The notes under the pieces: generated by a model
What the model saw: the letters and a program-made list of their open reading frames with translations, nothing else
What the model was told of the DNA's origin: nothing
Databases searched by the model: none
DNA from: DATLYF01 sp035575095
GTDB lineage: Bacteria; Pseudomonadota; Gammaproteobacteria; Competibacterales; Competibacteraceae
Assembly (NCBI GenBank): GCA_035575095.1
Contig: DATLYF010000045.1
Location: forward strand, 1 to 14,331
Length of the DNA: 14,331 nt
Reading direction: 5' to 3'
Program-made: the position numbers and the translations under genes
Shown here: positions 1 to 6,558 of the stretch, piece after piece
Layout of the letters: each line of letters opens with the position of its first letter
Numbering within the stretch: position 1 is the first letter of the stretch

Positions 1-728
1 GCCGGGAGCTGCAGATCATCTTTCAGGACCCGCTGGCTAGCCTCAACCCGCGCATGACCATAGGCGACATCATCGGCGAGCCGCTCAAGGTGTTCGAGCC
101 GGGGCTGTCCAAGGCCGAGCGCAAGTCCCGGGTGCAGGAGATGATGGCCAAGGTCGGCCTGCTGCCGCAGATGATCAACCGCTACCCGCACGAGTTCTCC
201 GGCGGCCAGTGCCAGCGCATCGGCATCGCCCGGGCGATGATCGTGCGCCCCAGGCTGATCGTCTGCGACGAGCCGGTCTCGGCCCTGGACGTCTCCATTC
301 AGGCCCAGGTCATCAACCTGCTGATGCAACTGCAGCAGGAGTTCGGGCTGAGCCTGCTGTTCATCAGCCACGACCTGTCGGTGGTGCGCCACATCAGCCA
401 CCGCATCATGGTGCTGTACCTGGGCAAGGTGATGGAACTGGCCGAGCGTGATGCCTTTTTCCAGCGGCCGCTACATCCCTACGCCCAGGCGCTGATCTCG
501 GCTGTGCCCATCCCCGACCCGGAGAAGGAACGGGCCAAGCGCCGCATCGTGCTCGCAGGCGAGCTACCCTCGCCGCTGAATCCGCCCTCCGGCTGCGTGT
601 TCTGCACCCGCTGCCCGTGGGCCGACCGGCTCTGCGCCGAGCGTGCGCCGCAGCTAGAGCTGGCCGAGGGCGGACGCCAGGTGGCCTGCCACCATTGGCG
701 CAGCAAAGTGGCGGAGGCGGCGGCCTGA
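1..728 (+). CDS. oppF: Oligopeptide ABC transporter ATP-binding protein, OppF type (5' end missing)
   Basis: This is the C-terminal ~240 residues of a peptide-importer ATPase, a cytoplasmic subunit that pairs with OppD to power oligopeptide uptake through OppBC. The reading frame is open from base 3, and the start lies before the window. In order the sequence shows the Q-loop (IIFQDPLASLNPR), the ABC signature (FSGGQCQRIGIARA), Walker B (LIVCDEPVSALD) and the H-loop (LLFISHDLSVV). These are followed by the family's C-terminal oligopeptide/dipeptide domain (PLHPYAQALISAVPIPDP, then GELPSPLNPPSGCVFCTRCP). The PIPDP segment and GGQCQR signature match OppF better than DppF. The C-terminal cysteine cluster (CVFCTRC, then LC and ACHH) has one more cysteine than I remember for E. 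coli OppF. The permease and binding-protein genes are outside the window, so substrate range cannot be stated. Confidence 0.93.
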   Translation, partial: RELQIIFQDPLASLNPRMTIGDIIGEPLKVFEPGLSKAERKSRVQEMMAKVGLLPQMINRYPHEFSGGQCQRIGIARAMIVRPRLIVCDEPVSALDVSIQAQVINLLMQLQQEFGLSLLFISHDLSVVRHISHRIMVLYLGKVMELAERDAFFQRPLHPYAQALISAVPIPDPEKERAKRRIVLAGELPSPLNPPSGCVFCTRCPWADRLCAERAPQLELAEGGRQVACHHWRSKVAEAAA

Positions 729-733
729 TCAGG

Positions 734-766
734 GGCCGCCGGCAGCTGGGATGCCGGCCGGCGGCC
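734..766 (+). terminator. Strong hairpin after oppF (no U-tract)
   Basis: A perfect 10-bp inverted repeat (GGCCGCCGGC at 734-743 and GCCGGCGGCC at 757-766, 13-nt loop) begins 5 nt after the oppF stop. Its position and strength suggest transcript end or 3'-end protection. It is not followed by a T-run, so a classical intrinsic terminator is not proven. Confidence 0.4.
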
Positions 767-872
767 TGTCATAAGCCGGTCAAATCATCGAATTTCCACA
801 ATCAATTTCCGTAATGATCGGGCCGCCGCTATCGTGAGCGCCGTTTCCCCTGGTACAGAGGCGAGAGTCACG

Positions 873-1253
873 ATGAGCGAGTTGAAATACACCTTCGACC
901 ACGAATGGGTGCGGCTGGACGACGAAGGTCTGGCGCTGGTCGGTATCACCGGCTACGCCCAGGAGCAGTTGGGCGATCTGGTCTTCGTCGAGCTGCCCGC
1001 GCCCGGGCGCGAGCTCGGCCAGGGCGAGGCGGCAGCGGTGGTGGAGTCGGTGAAGTCCGCCAGCGACGTGCTGGCGCCGATGGCCGGTACGGTGGTGGCG
1101 GTGAACGAGCGCCTCGCCGACGATCCGGCTCTGGTCAACCGCGAGCCCGAGGGCGGCGGCTGGCTGTTCAAGCTGCGCCCAGCCAATGTGCAGGCGCTGG
1201 CAGCGCTGATGGACGAGGCCGATTATCGGGCCTATCTGGCCGAGCAGGGTTGA
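873..1253 (+). CDS. gcvH: Glycine cleavage system H protein (lipoyl carrier)
   Basis: A 126-aa lipoylated carrier that shuttles the aminomethyl group between the P, T and L proteins of the glycine cleavage system. E. coli GcvH is 129 aa, so this is full length. The family's N-terminal KYTFDHEWVRL is present, and the lipoyl-lysine is Lys61 in VVESVKSASDV, followed by the LAPMAGTVV strand. I chose the ATG at 873 because it gives MSELKYTFDHEWV, the usual GcvH start, with a GAGAG purine stretch just upstream. An in-frame start at 834 would add 13 residues unlike the family. No gcvT or gcvP is next to it, so the rest of the system must be elsewhere. The only AT-rich stretch upstream (about 776-817) is the likely promoter region, but I see no convincing hexamers. 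Confidence 0.95.
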   Translation: MSELKYTFDHEWVRLDDEGLALVGITGYAQEQLGDLVFVELPAPGRELGQGEAAAVVESVKSASDVLAPMAGTVVAVNERLADDPALVNREPEGGGWLFKLRPANVQALAALMDEADYRAYLAEQG

Positions 1254-1266
1254 ATCGGGGTTTTGC

Positions 1267-1332
1267 TGGGGCTGGCCCAGCGAGCGGCTCGGCAGCCCCA
1301 CCTTGACGTCGAGCGCGGCCCTTGGCAAGGTG
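1267..1332. repeat. Nested short inverted repeats between gcvH and yciO
   Basis: The 110-nt gcvH-yciO spacer holds two inverted repeats. One is TGGGGCTG (1267-1274) with CAGCCCCA (1293-1300). The other is CACCTTG (1299-1305) with CAAGGTG (1326-1332). They share bases 1299-1300, so they could form alternative structures. No T-run follows either. They may simply reflect local GC-rich composition. Confidence 0.35.
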
Positions 1333-1363
1333 CGTCAGCCCGATCCGAGCCGCACCCGCCCTC

Positions 1364-1987
1364 ATGAGCCAGTTCTTCCAGATCCACCCCGACAATCCGC
1401 AGCCGCGCCTGATCCGTCAGGCGGTGGAGATCCTGCGCGAGGGCGGGGTGATCGCCTATCCCACCGACTCCAGCTATGCCCTGGGTTGTCGCCTCGGCGA
1501 CAAGGGGGCGATGGAGCGCATCGTCCGCATCCGCCGCCTCGACAGCAGCCACAACTTTACCCTGGTGTGCCGCGATCTCTCGGAGATCGCCACCTACGCC
1601 CGGGTCGACAACTGGCAGTACCGGCTGCTCAAGGCGGCAACCCCCGGGCCGTTCACCTTCATCCTGCGCGCCACTCACGAGGTACCGCGCCGCTTGTGGA
1701 ATCCCAAGCGGCGCACCATCGGCATCCGCGTGCCCGACCACATCATCGTGCGGGCCCTGCTGGCCGAGCTGGATGAACCCATCCTCTCCTGCACTCTGAT
1801 CCTGCCCGGCGAGGACTTGCCGCTGAACGATCCCGAGGAGATTCGCGCCCGCCTGGAGCATCAGGTGGACCTGGTGATCGCAGCGGGTCCCTGTTCCCAC
1901 GAGCCGACCACGGTGCTCGACCTCTCTGGCGAGGCCCCCGTGCTGTTGCGCCAGGGGCGAGGTGACGCCAGCGCCTTCCTCGCCTGA
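1364..1987 (+). CDS. yciO: YciO family protein (Sua5/YrdC/YciO threonylcarbamoyl-AMP synthase fold)
   Basis: A 207-aa cytoplasmic protein of the Sua5/YrdC/YciO fold, close in length and sequence to E. coli YciO. The N-terminus MSQFFQIHPDNPQPRLI matches YciO and fixes the start at 1364 rather than at in-frame codons further upstream, although no clear Shine-Dalgarno sequence precedes it. The nucleotide- and threonine-binding core is visible as GGVIAYPTDSSYALGC (about 27-42), HNFTLVCRDLSE, TPGPFTFIL, RRTIGIRVPDH and PTTVLDLS. The family makes threonylcarbamoyl-AMP for tRNA t6A. However, E. coli YciO does not replace the true TsaC/YrdC enzyme, so the physiological role of the YciO branch is uncertain. 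In E. coli yciO also lies near rluB and yciK, as it does here. Confidence 0.93.
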   Translation: MSQFFQIHPDNPQPRLIRQAVEILREGGVIAYPTDSSYALGCRLGDKGAMERIVRIRRLDSSHNFTLVCRDLSEIATYARVDNWQYRLLKAATPGPFTFILRATHEVPRRLWNPKRRTIGIRVPDHIIVRALLAELDEPILSCTLILPGEDLPLNDPEEIRARLEHQVDLVIAAGPCSHEPTTVLDLSGEAPVLLRQGRGDASAFLA

Positions 1988-2029
1988 GCGCGCCGCTCGC
2001 TTATCCGGGCGCACGGCAGGCGCTTGGCT

Positions 2030-2035
2030 TATAAT
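2030..2035 (+). promoter_or_regulatory. Perfect -10 box (TATAAT) immediately before the M50 protease start
   Basis: TATAAT lies 6 nt before the ATG at 2042. A start point 7 nt downstream of the hexamer would coincide with the A of the initiation codon, giving a leaderless message. No good -35 hexamer is seen at 16-18 nt spacing (the area is GC-rich), and no Shine-Dalgarno sequence precedes the ATG. Confidence 0.45.
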
Positions 2036-2041
2036 CGCCCG

Positions 2042-2698
2042 ATGCAAGAGCTTACTCTGATTCAGAAACTGATCGTCTGGATTCCCCCGGTGCTGCTGGC
2101 CATCACCCTGCACGAGGTGGCCCACGGCTGGGTGGCGCTGCAGTTCGGCGACCCTACCGCCAAGACCCTGGGTCGGCTCAGCCTCAACCCGCTGCGCCAT
2201 GTCGATCCTATCGGTACGGTGTTGCTGCCGCTGGTGCTGTTCTTCCTCGGCGGCTTCATTTTCGGCTGGGCCAAGCCGGTGCCAGTCGATCTCAGCCGGG
2301 TGCCGCGACCGCGCCACGCCATGGTCTGGGTGGCGCTGGCCGGTCCCGCCGCCAACGTGGCCATGGCCCTGGTCTGGGCGCTGCTGCTCAAGCTCGGCCT
2401 GACGCTGGCCCCGGTGCTGGGCTGGGCCGGGCTGCCGCTGTACTACATGGGCGTGGCCGGCATTTCCATCAACGTGGTGCTGGCGGCGCTCAACCTGCTG
2501 CCGATTCCGCCGCTGGATGGCTCCAAGGTGCTGATGGGCATCCTGCCGCCGCGTCTGGCCTGGCGGATGGCCCGCCTGGAGCCCTACGGCATGCTGATCG
2601 TGCTGCTGTTGCTGGCACTGGGCTGGCTGCCGCTGCTGCTCGGCCCGATCATCCATTTCTTGCATCTGATCCTGTCCTTACTGCTCGGTAACGCCTGA
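2042..2698 (+). CDS. Site-2-protease-type membrane zinc metalloprotease (peptidase M50)
   Basis: A 218-aa integral membrane protein of the M50 site-2 protease group, in the compact form with no PDZ domain (unlike RseP). The zinc motif HEVAH sits at residues 24-28 within the first membrane helix. The third ligand is Asp159 in NLLPIPPLDG (151-160). Other hydrophobic helices cover roughly 55-75, 93-120, 135-155 and 183-212. WAKPVPVD (76-83) and AGPAANV (100-106) are typical of this subgroup. I prefer the ATG at 2042; a TTG at 2024 would add six residues. Neighbouring trpS-scpAB is a common arrangement for this protease in gammaproteobacteria. The substrate is unknown, and nothing here identifies an anti-sigma or signal-peptide target. 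Confidence 0.92.
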   Translation: MQELTLIQKLIVWIPPVLLAITLHEVAHGWVALQFGDPTAKTLGRLSLNPLRHVDPIGTVLLPLVLFFLGGFIFGWAKPVPVDLSRVPRPRHAMVWVALAGPAANVAMALVWALLLKLGLTLAPVLGWAGLPLYYMGVAGISINVVLAALNLLPIPPLDGSKVLMGILPPRLAWRMARLEPYGMLIVLLLLALGWLPLLLGPIIHFLHLILSLLLGNA

Positions 2699-2714
2699 GG
2701 AACCGCTGCACGCC

Positions 2715-3725
2715 ATGAGCAAAAAGACCGTACTGACCGGCATCACCGCCACCGGCACGCCCCATCTCGGCAATTTCGTCGGCGCTATCCGCCCCTGCAT
2801 CGAGGCCAGCCACCGCGAGGACGTGAACTCCTACTTCTTCCTCGCCGACTATCACGCCCTGATCAAATGCCAGGAGCCGGAGCGGGTCAACCGCTCCTGC
2901 TTGGAGATCGCCGCCACCTGGCTGGCCATGGGGCTGGATACCGAACGCTCGGTGTTCTATCGCCAGTCCGACATCCGTGAGATCCCGGAGCTGTGCTGGA
3001 TTCTCACCTGCGTCACCGCCAAGGGGCTGATGAACCGCGCCCACGCCTACAAGGCAGCGGTGCAGGAGAACCTGGAAGCCGGCGATGCCGATCCGGACAA
3101 GGGCGTGACCATGGGCCTGTTCAGTTACCCCATCCTGATGGCGGCCGACATCCTCATGTTCAACGCCCACCAGGTGCCGGTGGGCAAGGACCAGGTGCAG
3201 CACCTGGAGATGGCCCGCGACATCGCCCAGCGCTTCAACCATCTCTACGGCGAGCATTTCGTGCTGCCCGAGGCGGTGGTCGATGACAACGTCGCCGTGC
3301 TTGCCGGCCTGGACGGGCGCAAGATGAGCAAGAGCTACAACAACACCATCCCCTTGTTCGCGCCGGAGAAAGAGTTGCGCAAGCTGGTCATGCGCATCGT
3401 CACCAATTCGCAGGCCCCGGGCGAACCCAAAGACCCCGATGCCTCGACCCTGTTCCAGATCTACCAGGCTTTCGCCACTCGCGAGGAGAGCGAGGCGATG
3501 CGCAAGCGCTACTGGGAGGGCATCGCCTGGGGCGAGATGAAGCAGATCCTGTTCGAGAAGCTCAACAGCGTGCTGGCTGAGCCACGCGAGCGCTATCAGG
3601 CGCTGCTTGCCGACCCGGTGCGCATCCAGAAGATTCTGCAGGAAGGCGCGGAGAAGGCGCGTGCTTACAGCAGACCCTTCCTCGAGCGGCTGCGCGCGGC
3701 GGTGGGCATTCGCCCCCTGGGCTGA
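2715..3725 (+). CDS. trpS: Tryptophanyl-tRNA synthetase
   Basis: A 336-aa class I aminoacyl-tRNA synthetase that charges tRNA-Trp in the cytoplasm. The HIGH-type motif appears as TPHLGNFVGAI (15-25). The signature loop KMSKS is intact at 203-207 (DGRKMSKSYNN). The tryptophan and dimer region shows LMAADILMF (141-149) and VPVGKDQVQHLE (154-165). Length is as expected for a bacterial TrpS. The start ATG lies 16 nt after the protease stop, with AGGA overlapping that stop at longer than usual spacing. It looks co-transcribed with the upstream M50 gene and the downstream scpA. I see no attenuator or T-box-like leader before it. Confidence 0.97.
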   Translation: MSKKTVLTGITATGTPHLGNFVGAIRPCIEASHREDVNSYFFLADYHALIKCQEPERVNRSCLEIAATWLAMGLDTERSVFYRQSDIREIPELCWILTCVTAKGLMNRAHAYKAAVQENLEAGDADPDKGVTMGLFSYPILMAADILMFNAHQVPVGKDQVQHLEMARDIAQRFNHLYGEHFVLPEAVVDDNVAVLAGLDGRKMSKSYNNTIPLFAPEKELRKLVMRIVTNSQAPGEPKDPDASTLFQIYQAFATREESEAMRKRYWEGIAWGEMKQILFEKLNSVLAEPRERYQALLADPVRIQKILQEGAEKARAYSRPFLERLRAAVGIRPLG

Positions 3726-3744
3726 GCCGGGAACGGGCGACGGG

Positions 3745-4533
3745 ATGGACGACGCGAGCCAGGTGCTGGCGCGAGTGCGGGGCGAGCCCTACACTCAGGT
3801 GCCCCAGGATCTCTACATTCCGCCCGATGCCCTGGAGGTGTTCCTGGAGACCTTCGAGGGCCCGCTGGACCTGCTGCTCTATCTCATCCGCAAGCAGAAC
3901 CTGGACATCCTCGACATCCCCATCGCCCGCGTCACCGAGCAGTACATGGAGTATCTGCGGCTGATGGAGGCGCAGCGCTTCGAGCTGGCCGCCGAGTACC
4001 TGGTGATGGCGGCCTGGCTGGCGGAGATCAAGTCGCGCTGGCTGCTGCCGCGGGCACCGGCGGCGGAGAGCGCAGAGCAGGACCCGCGCGCCGAGCTGGT
4101 GCGGCGGCTGCAGGAGTACGAGCGCTACAAGCGTGCCGCCGAGGAGCTGGACGCCCTGCCGCGGCTGGGACGCGACCTGTTTCCGGCCCGCGCCGCGCCG
4201 CCGTCGTGCGATGCGCAGCGGCCGCAACCGGCGGTGAGCCTGGCCGAGCTGCTGGCGGCGCTCAGGGCAGCGCTGGAGCGCGCCGAACGGCATAGCCACC
4301 ACACGGTGAGCCGCGAGGCCTTGTCGGTGCGCGAACGCATGAGCCAGTTGCTGGCCCGCCTCGATGCGGTGCACTTCACTCAATTGCACGAGCTATTCGA
4401 TCCCGCCGAGGGGCGGCTGGGGGTGGTGGTGACCTTTCTCGCCGTGCTGGAGCTGATCCGCGAGGCGCTGCTGGAGCTGGTGCAGAACCAGCCCTTCGCG
4501 CCCATCCACGTGCGGCTGCGGGGGGTGGGGTGA
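3745..4533 (+). CDS. scpA: Segregation and condensation protein A (kleisin)
   Basis: A 262-aa kleisin that bridges SMC heads and binds ScpB in the SMC-ScpAB condensin used for chromosome segregation. The N-terminal domain carries the family hallmark FEGPLDLLLYLIRKQNLDI (37-55), with DIPIARVTEQYMEYL after it. The SMC-neck-binding segment YLVMAAWLAEIKSRWLLP follows at 85-102. The middle is charged and low-complexity. The C-terminal winged-helix region (about 190-260) contains VTFLAVLELIREALLELVQ. I chose the ATG at 3745 (MDDASQVLARVRG), 19 nt after trpS. A longer in-frame opening overlapping trpS has no family resemblance. scpB does not follow directly as it usually does: a 160-nt spacer containing an inverted-repeat element intervenes. 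Confidence 0.95.
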   Translation: MDDASQVLARVRGEPYTQVPQDLYIPPDALEVFLETFEGPLDLLLYLIRKQNLDILDIPIARVTEQYMEYLRLMEAQRFELAAEYLVMAAWLAEIKSRWLLPRAPAAESAEQDPRAELVRRLQEYERYKRAAEELDALPRLGRDLFPARAAPPSCDAQRPQPAVSLAELLAALRAALERAERHSHHTVSREALSVRERMSQLLARLDAVHFTQLHELFDPAEGRLGVVVTFLAVLELIREALLELVQNQPFAPIHVRLRGVG

Positions 4534-4548
4534 ACATGCCGGTGGCGA

Positions 4549-4678
4549 ATCCTGGGGGGTATTCACGTTCACTTACGCTCGCGGGTCATCCATGCCCCGC
4601 TCGCTGCGCCGATGTCTCGGCTCCGCCGTCCTGGCTGCGCCGGCCAGCGACGCCGCTCTCGTGAATACCCCCAAGGAT
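4549..4678. repeat. 130-bp element with 19-bp terminal inverted repeats between scpA and scpB
   Basis: The left arm (4549-4567, ATCCTGGGGGGTATTCACG) and the reverse complement of the right arm (4660-4678) match at 18 of 19 positions, enclosing 92 nt. The interior contains smaller dyads, such as CTGGC (4631-4635) with GCCAG (4643-4647). No gene fits: the open frame beginning at 4592 is a shadow of scpB. The right arm ends 3 nt before the scpB ribosome-binding site. The layout resembles dispersed intergenic repeats or MITE-like units known from GC-rich gammaproteobacteria. I see no clear target-site duplication, and one copy alone cannot prove mobility. Confidence 0.7.
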
Positions 4679-4681
4679 CTC

Positions 4682-4687
4682 GAGGAG
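4682..4687 (+). promoter_or_regulatory. Ribosome-binding site deciding the GTG start of scpB
   Basis: GAGGAG lies 7 nt before the GTG at 4695. This spacing selects that GTG over the overlapping out-of-frame GTG at 4693. Confidence 0.8.
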
Positions 4688-4694
4688 CGTCGGT

Positions 4695-5267
4695 GTGCCG
4701 GCCCTGAAAACGATCCTCGAGGCTGCTCTGCTGGCGGCCGGCGAGCCGCTCTCCCTGGAGCGGCTGGCAGCGCTGTTCGACGAATACGAGCGGCCGGAGC
4801 GGGCGGCGCTGCGCGCGGCCCTGGCCGAACTGGCCGCGGACTATCGCGGGCGCGGCCTGGAACTGGTGGAGGTCGCCGGCGGCTGGCGACTGCAGGTGCC
4901 GGCGGCCTATGCCCGTTGGGTCAGCCGCCTGTGGGAGGAGAAACCCGGCCGCTATTCACGGGCGCTCTTGGAGACGCTGGCGCTGATCGCCTACCGCCAG
5001 CCCATCACCCGCGGCGAGATCGAGGAGATCCGCGGCGTGGCGGTGTCCAGCGCGATCCTCCAGACCCTCAAGGAGCGCGGCTGGATACGGATCATCGGCC
5101 ATCGTGCGGTGCCGGGGCGGCCGGCTCTGTATGGCACCACCCGCGAGTTTCTGGATTACTTCAACCTGCGTACCCTGGGCGAGCTGCCGCCATTGGCCGA
5201 GCTCAGGGATCTGGATAGCCTGGACGCCGAAGCGCATTCCAGTCTTCACCAACGGAATTCATCATGA
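4695..5267 (+). CDS. scpB: Segregation and condensation protein B
   Basis: A 190-aa ScpB, the winged-helix partner that dimerises and clamps ScpA in the SMC-ScpAB complex. The N-terminal winged helix begins with LKTILEAALLAAGEPLSLERL. The second winged helix contains the strongest family motif, ALLETLALIAYRQPITRGEIEEIRG (residues about 89-114), then LKERGWIRIIGHRAVPGRPALYGTTREFLDYF. Initiation is at GTG with a good GAGGAG site. Its stop overlaps the next start as ATGA, so rluB is translationally coupled. Separation from scpA by the inverted-repeat element suggests scpB-rluB expression could be partly uncoupled from scpA, but this is inference. Confidence 0.95.
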   Translation: MPALKTILEAALLAAGEPLSLERLAALFDEYERPERAALRAALAELAADYRGRGLELVEVAGGWRLQVPAAYARWVSRLWEEKPGRYSRALLETLALIAYRQPITRGEIEEIRGVAVSSAILQTLKERGWIRIIGHRAVPGRPALYGTTREFLDYFNLRTLGELPPLAELRDLDSLDAEAHSSLHQRNSS

Positions 5268-6511
5268 GCGAACGTCTACAGAAATTCTTGGCCCAGCAGG
5301 GGCTGGGTTCGCGCCGGCAGATCGAGGACTGGATCGCCGCCGGTCGCGTCACCGTCGACGGCGAGATCGCCCAGCTCGGCCAACAAGTGTCCGGCGCCGA
5401 GCGCATCCAGCTCGACGGCAAGCCGCTGGTGGTGCGCCCCCATACTCTCAAACGCCGGGTCCTGGTCTATTACAAGCCGGTGGGCGAGGTCTGCACGCTG
5501 CGCGATCCGGAGGGGCGGCCGACGGTGTTCGAGCGTCTGCCCAAGCTGCGTCACGGCCGCTGGATCGCCGTCGGCCGCCTCGACCTCAATACCCAGGGGC
5601 TGCTGCTGTTCACCAACGACGGCGAGCTGGCCAACCGCCTCATGCATCCTGCTGGCGAGGTGGAGCGGGAATATGCGGTACGGGTGCTGGGGGAAGTCAC
5701 GCCGCAGATCCTGGAGCGGCTGACTACGGGGGTGACCCTGGAGGATGGTGAGGCGCGCTTCGACAGCCTGGTGGACCAGGGCGGCGACGGTGCCAATCAC
5801 TGGTTCCACGTGACCCTCAAGGAAGGCCGCAACCGCGAAGTGCGCCGCCTCTGGGAGTCCCAGGGACTGACGGTGAGCCGGCTGATCCGGGTGCGCTACG
5901 GCAATATCGCCCTACGCCGCGGCTTGCGCCCCGGTCGCTGGGAAGATCTGGACCGGGAGGAGATCAACGGCTTGCTCGCTCTGGTGGGCCTGCCGCCGGA
6001 GGAGGAGCCAGGACACAGGCCGAAGCGCGCGCCCCGACGCGAGAGTATCGGGCGTGAGGCAGGCGTGGGGCGGCCGCCGCGCGAGCGGCGTTCGCAGGCG
6101 CCACGCCGCCGTTTCGCGGGCGACGCCGAGGCCGCCGCAGCCCCGCGTCCGGGCCGCGCCCGTACCCAGAGTGGGGGGCGGCGTTTTCGGGATGAGTCAG
6201 GGGAGGGCGAGCGCCGTCCCTTCCAGCGTCCGCGGCCCGGGGGCGAGCGCCAGCGCCCTGGCGCGCCGGGCGGCGAGGGCAGCCGGGCGCGTTTCGGCGC
6301 CGAGGCTGGCAAGAGCGGCCGGCGGCGCTTCAGCGATCAGGGGGGCGAGGGTGGCCCGCGCCGCTTCCGCGGCGGCGAAGAGGGCACGGCCCGGCGTCCC
6401 GGCCGTGCAGCTGACCGGGTCGATCATCTTCCCGAAAAAGGGCGGGAGCGTGCGTCGCGTCCCCGTTCCGCCGCACCCCGTCGCCCCCCGCGCCGCCCCG
6501 AGCGGGAGTAG
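5264..6511 (+). CDS. rluB: 23S rRNA pseudouridine synthase RluB with long basic disordered tail
   Basis: A 415-aa enzyme that isomerises a uridine of 23S rRNA to pseudouridine (U2605 for E. coli RluB). The N-terminal S4 RNA-binding domain covers about 1-55 (RLQKFLAQQGLGSRRQIEDW). The RsuA/RluB catalytic domain follows, with catalytic Asp107 in VGRLDLNTQGLLLFTNDG and the conserved EGRNREVRRLWE (187-198). The catalytic part ends near residue 243. The remaining ~170 residues are Arg/Gly/Pro/Glu-rich with recurrent RRF units. E. coli RluB has a shorter basic tail, so a tail is normal for the family, but this one is long and repetitive. The start overlaps the scpB stop (ATGA). The family is clear; RluB rather than RluE/F is supported by the scpAB context. 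Confidence 0.94.
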   Translation: MSERLQKFLAQQGLGSRRQIEDWIAAGRVTVDGEIAQLGQQVSGAERIQLDGKPLVVRPHTLKRRVLVYYKPVGEVCTLRDPEGRPTVFERLPKLRHGRWIAVGRLDLNTQGLLLFTNDGELANRLMHPAGEVEREYAVRVLGEVTPQILERLTTGVTLEDGEARFDSLVDQGGDGANHWFHVTLKEGRNREVRRLWESQGLTVSRLIRVRYGNIALRRGLRPGRWEDLDREEINGLLALVGLPPEEEPGHRPKRAPRRESIGREAGVGRPPRERRSQAPRRRFAGDAEAAAAPRPGRARTQSGGRRFRDESGEGERRPFQRPRPGGERQRPGAPGGEGSRARFGAEAGKSGRRRFSDQGGEGGPRRFRGGEEGTARRPGRAADRVDHLPEKGRERASRPRSAAPRRPPRRPERE

Positions 6512-6524
6512 TCTCGATCCAGGG

Positions 6525-6551
6525 GGCGCTGCGCGGGTGTGTATCAGCGCC
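6525..6551. terminator. Hairpin between convergent rluB and yciK
   Basis: GGCGCTG (6525-6531) and CAGCGCC (6545-6551) form a 7-bp stem with a 13-nt loop in the 47-nt gap between the two convergent genes. It could serve both directions. No T-run is present on either side, so this is a tentative call. Confidence 0.35.
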
Positions 6552-6558
6552 GGGTGAT

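Noticed and set aside
207..251. Unusual ABC signature GGQCQR in OppF
   Set aside because: As I recall, E. coli OppF carries the same cysteine in this motif, so it is a subfamily trait.
834..872. Longer N-terminus for GcvH
   Set aside because: The extra 13 residues have no counterpart in GcvH proteins; MSELKYTFDHEWV at 873 is the normal start.
873..1253. LbpA-type lipoate-binding protein of the sulfur-oxidising sHdr system
   Set aside because: The protein is a canonical GcvH in length and motifs, and no hdr, lipoate-assembly or sulfur genes are adjacent.
1232..2665. Long minus-strand open frame (477 codons) opposite gcvH-yciO-M50
   Set aside because: It is rich in Gln/His/Arg/Ala with no recognisable motif and lies wholly antisense to well-identified genes; a GC-rich codon-position artefact.
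4592..5218. Plus-strand open frame beginning inside the scpA-scpB element
   Set aside because: It runs out of frame through scpB, is Gly/Arg/Ala-rich and has no ribosome-binding site or family resemblance.
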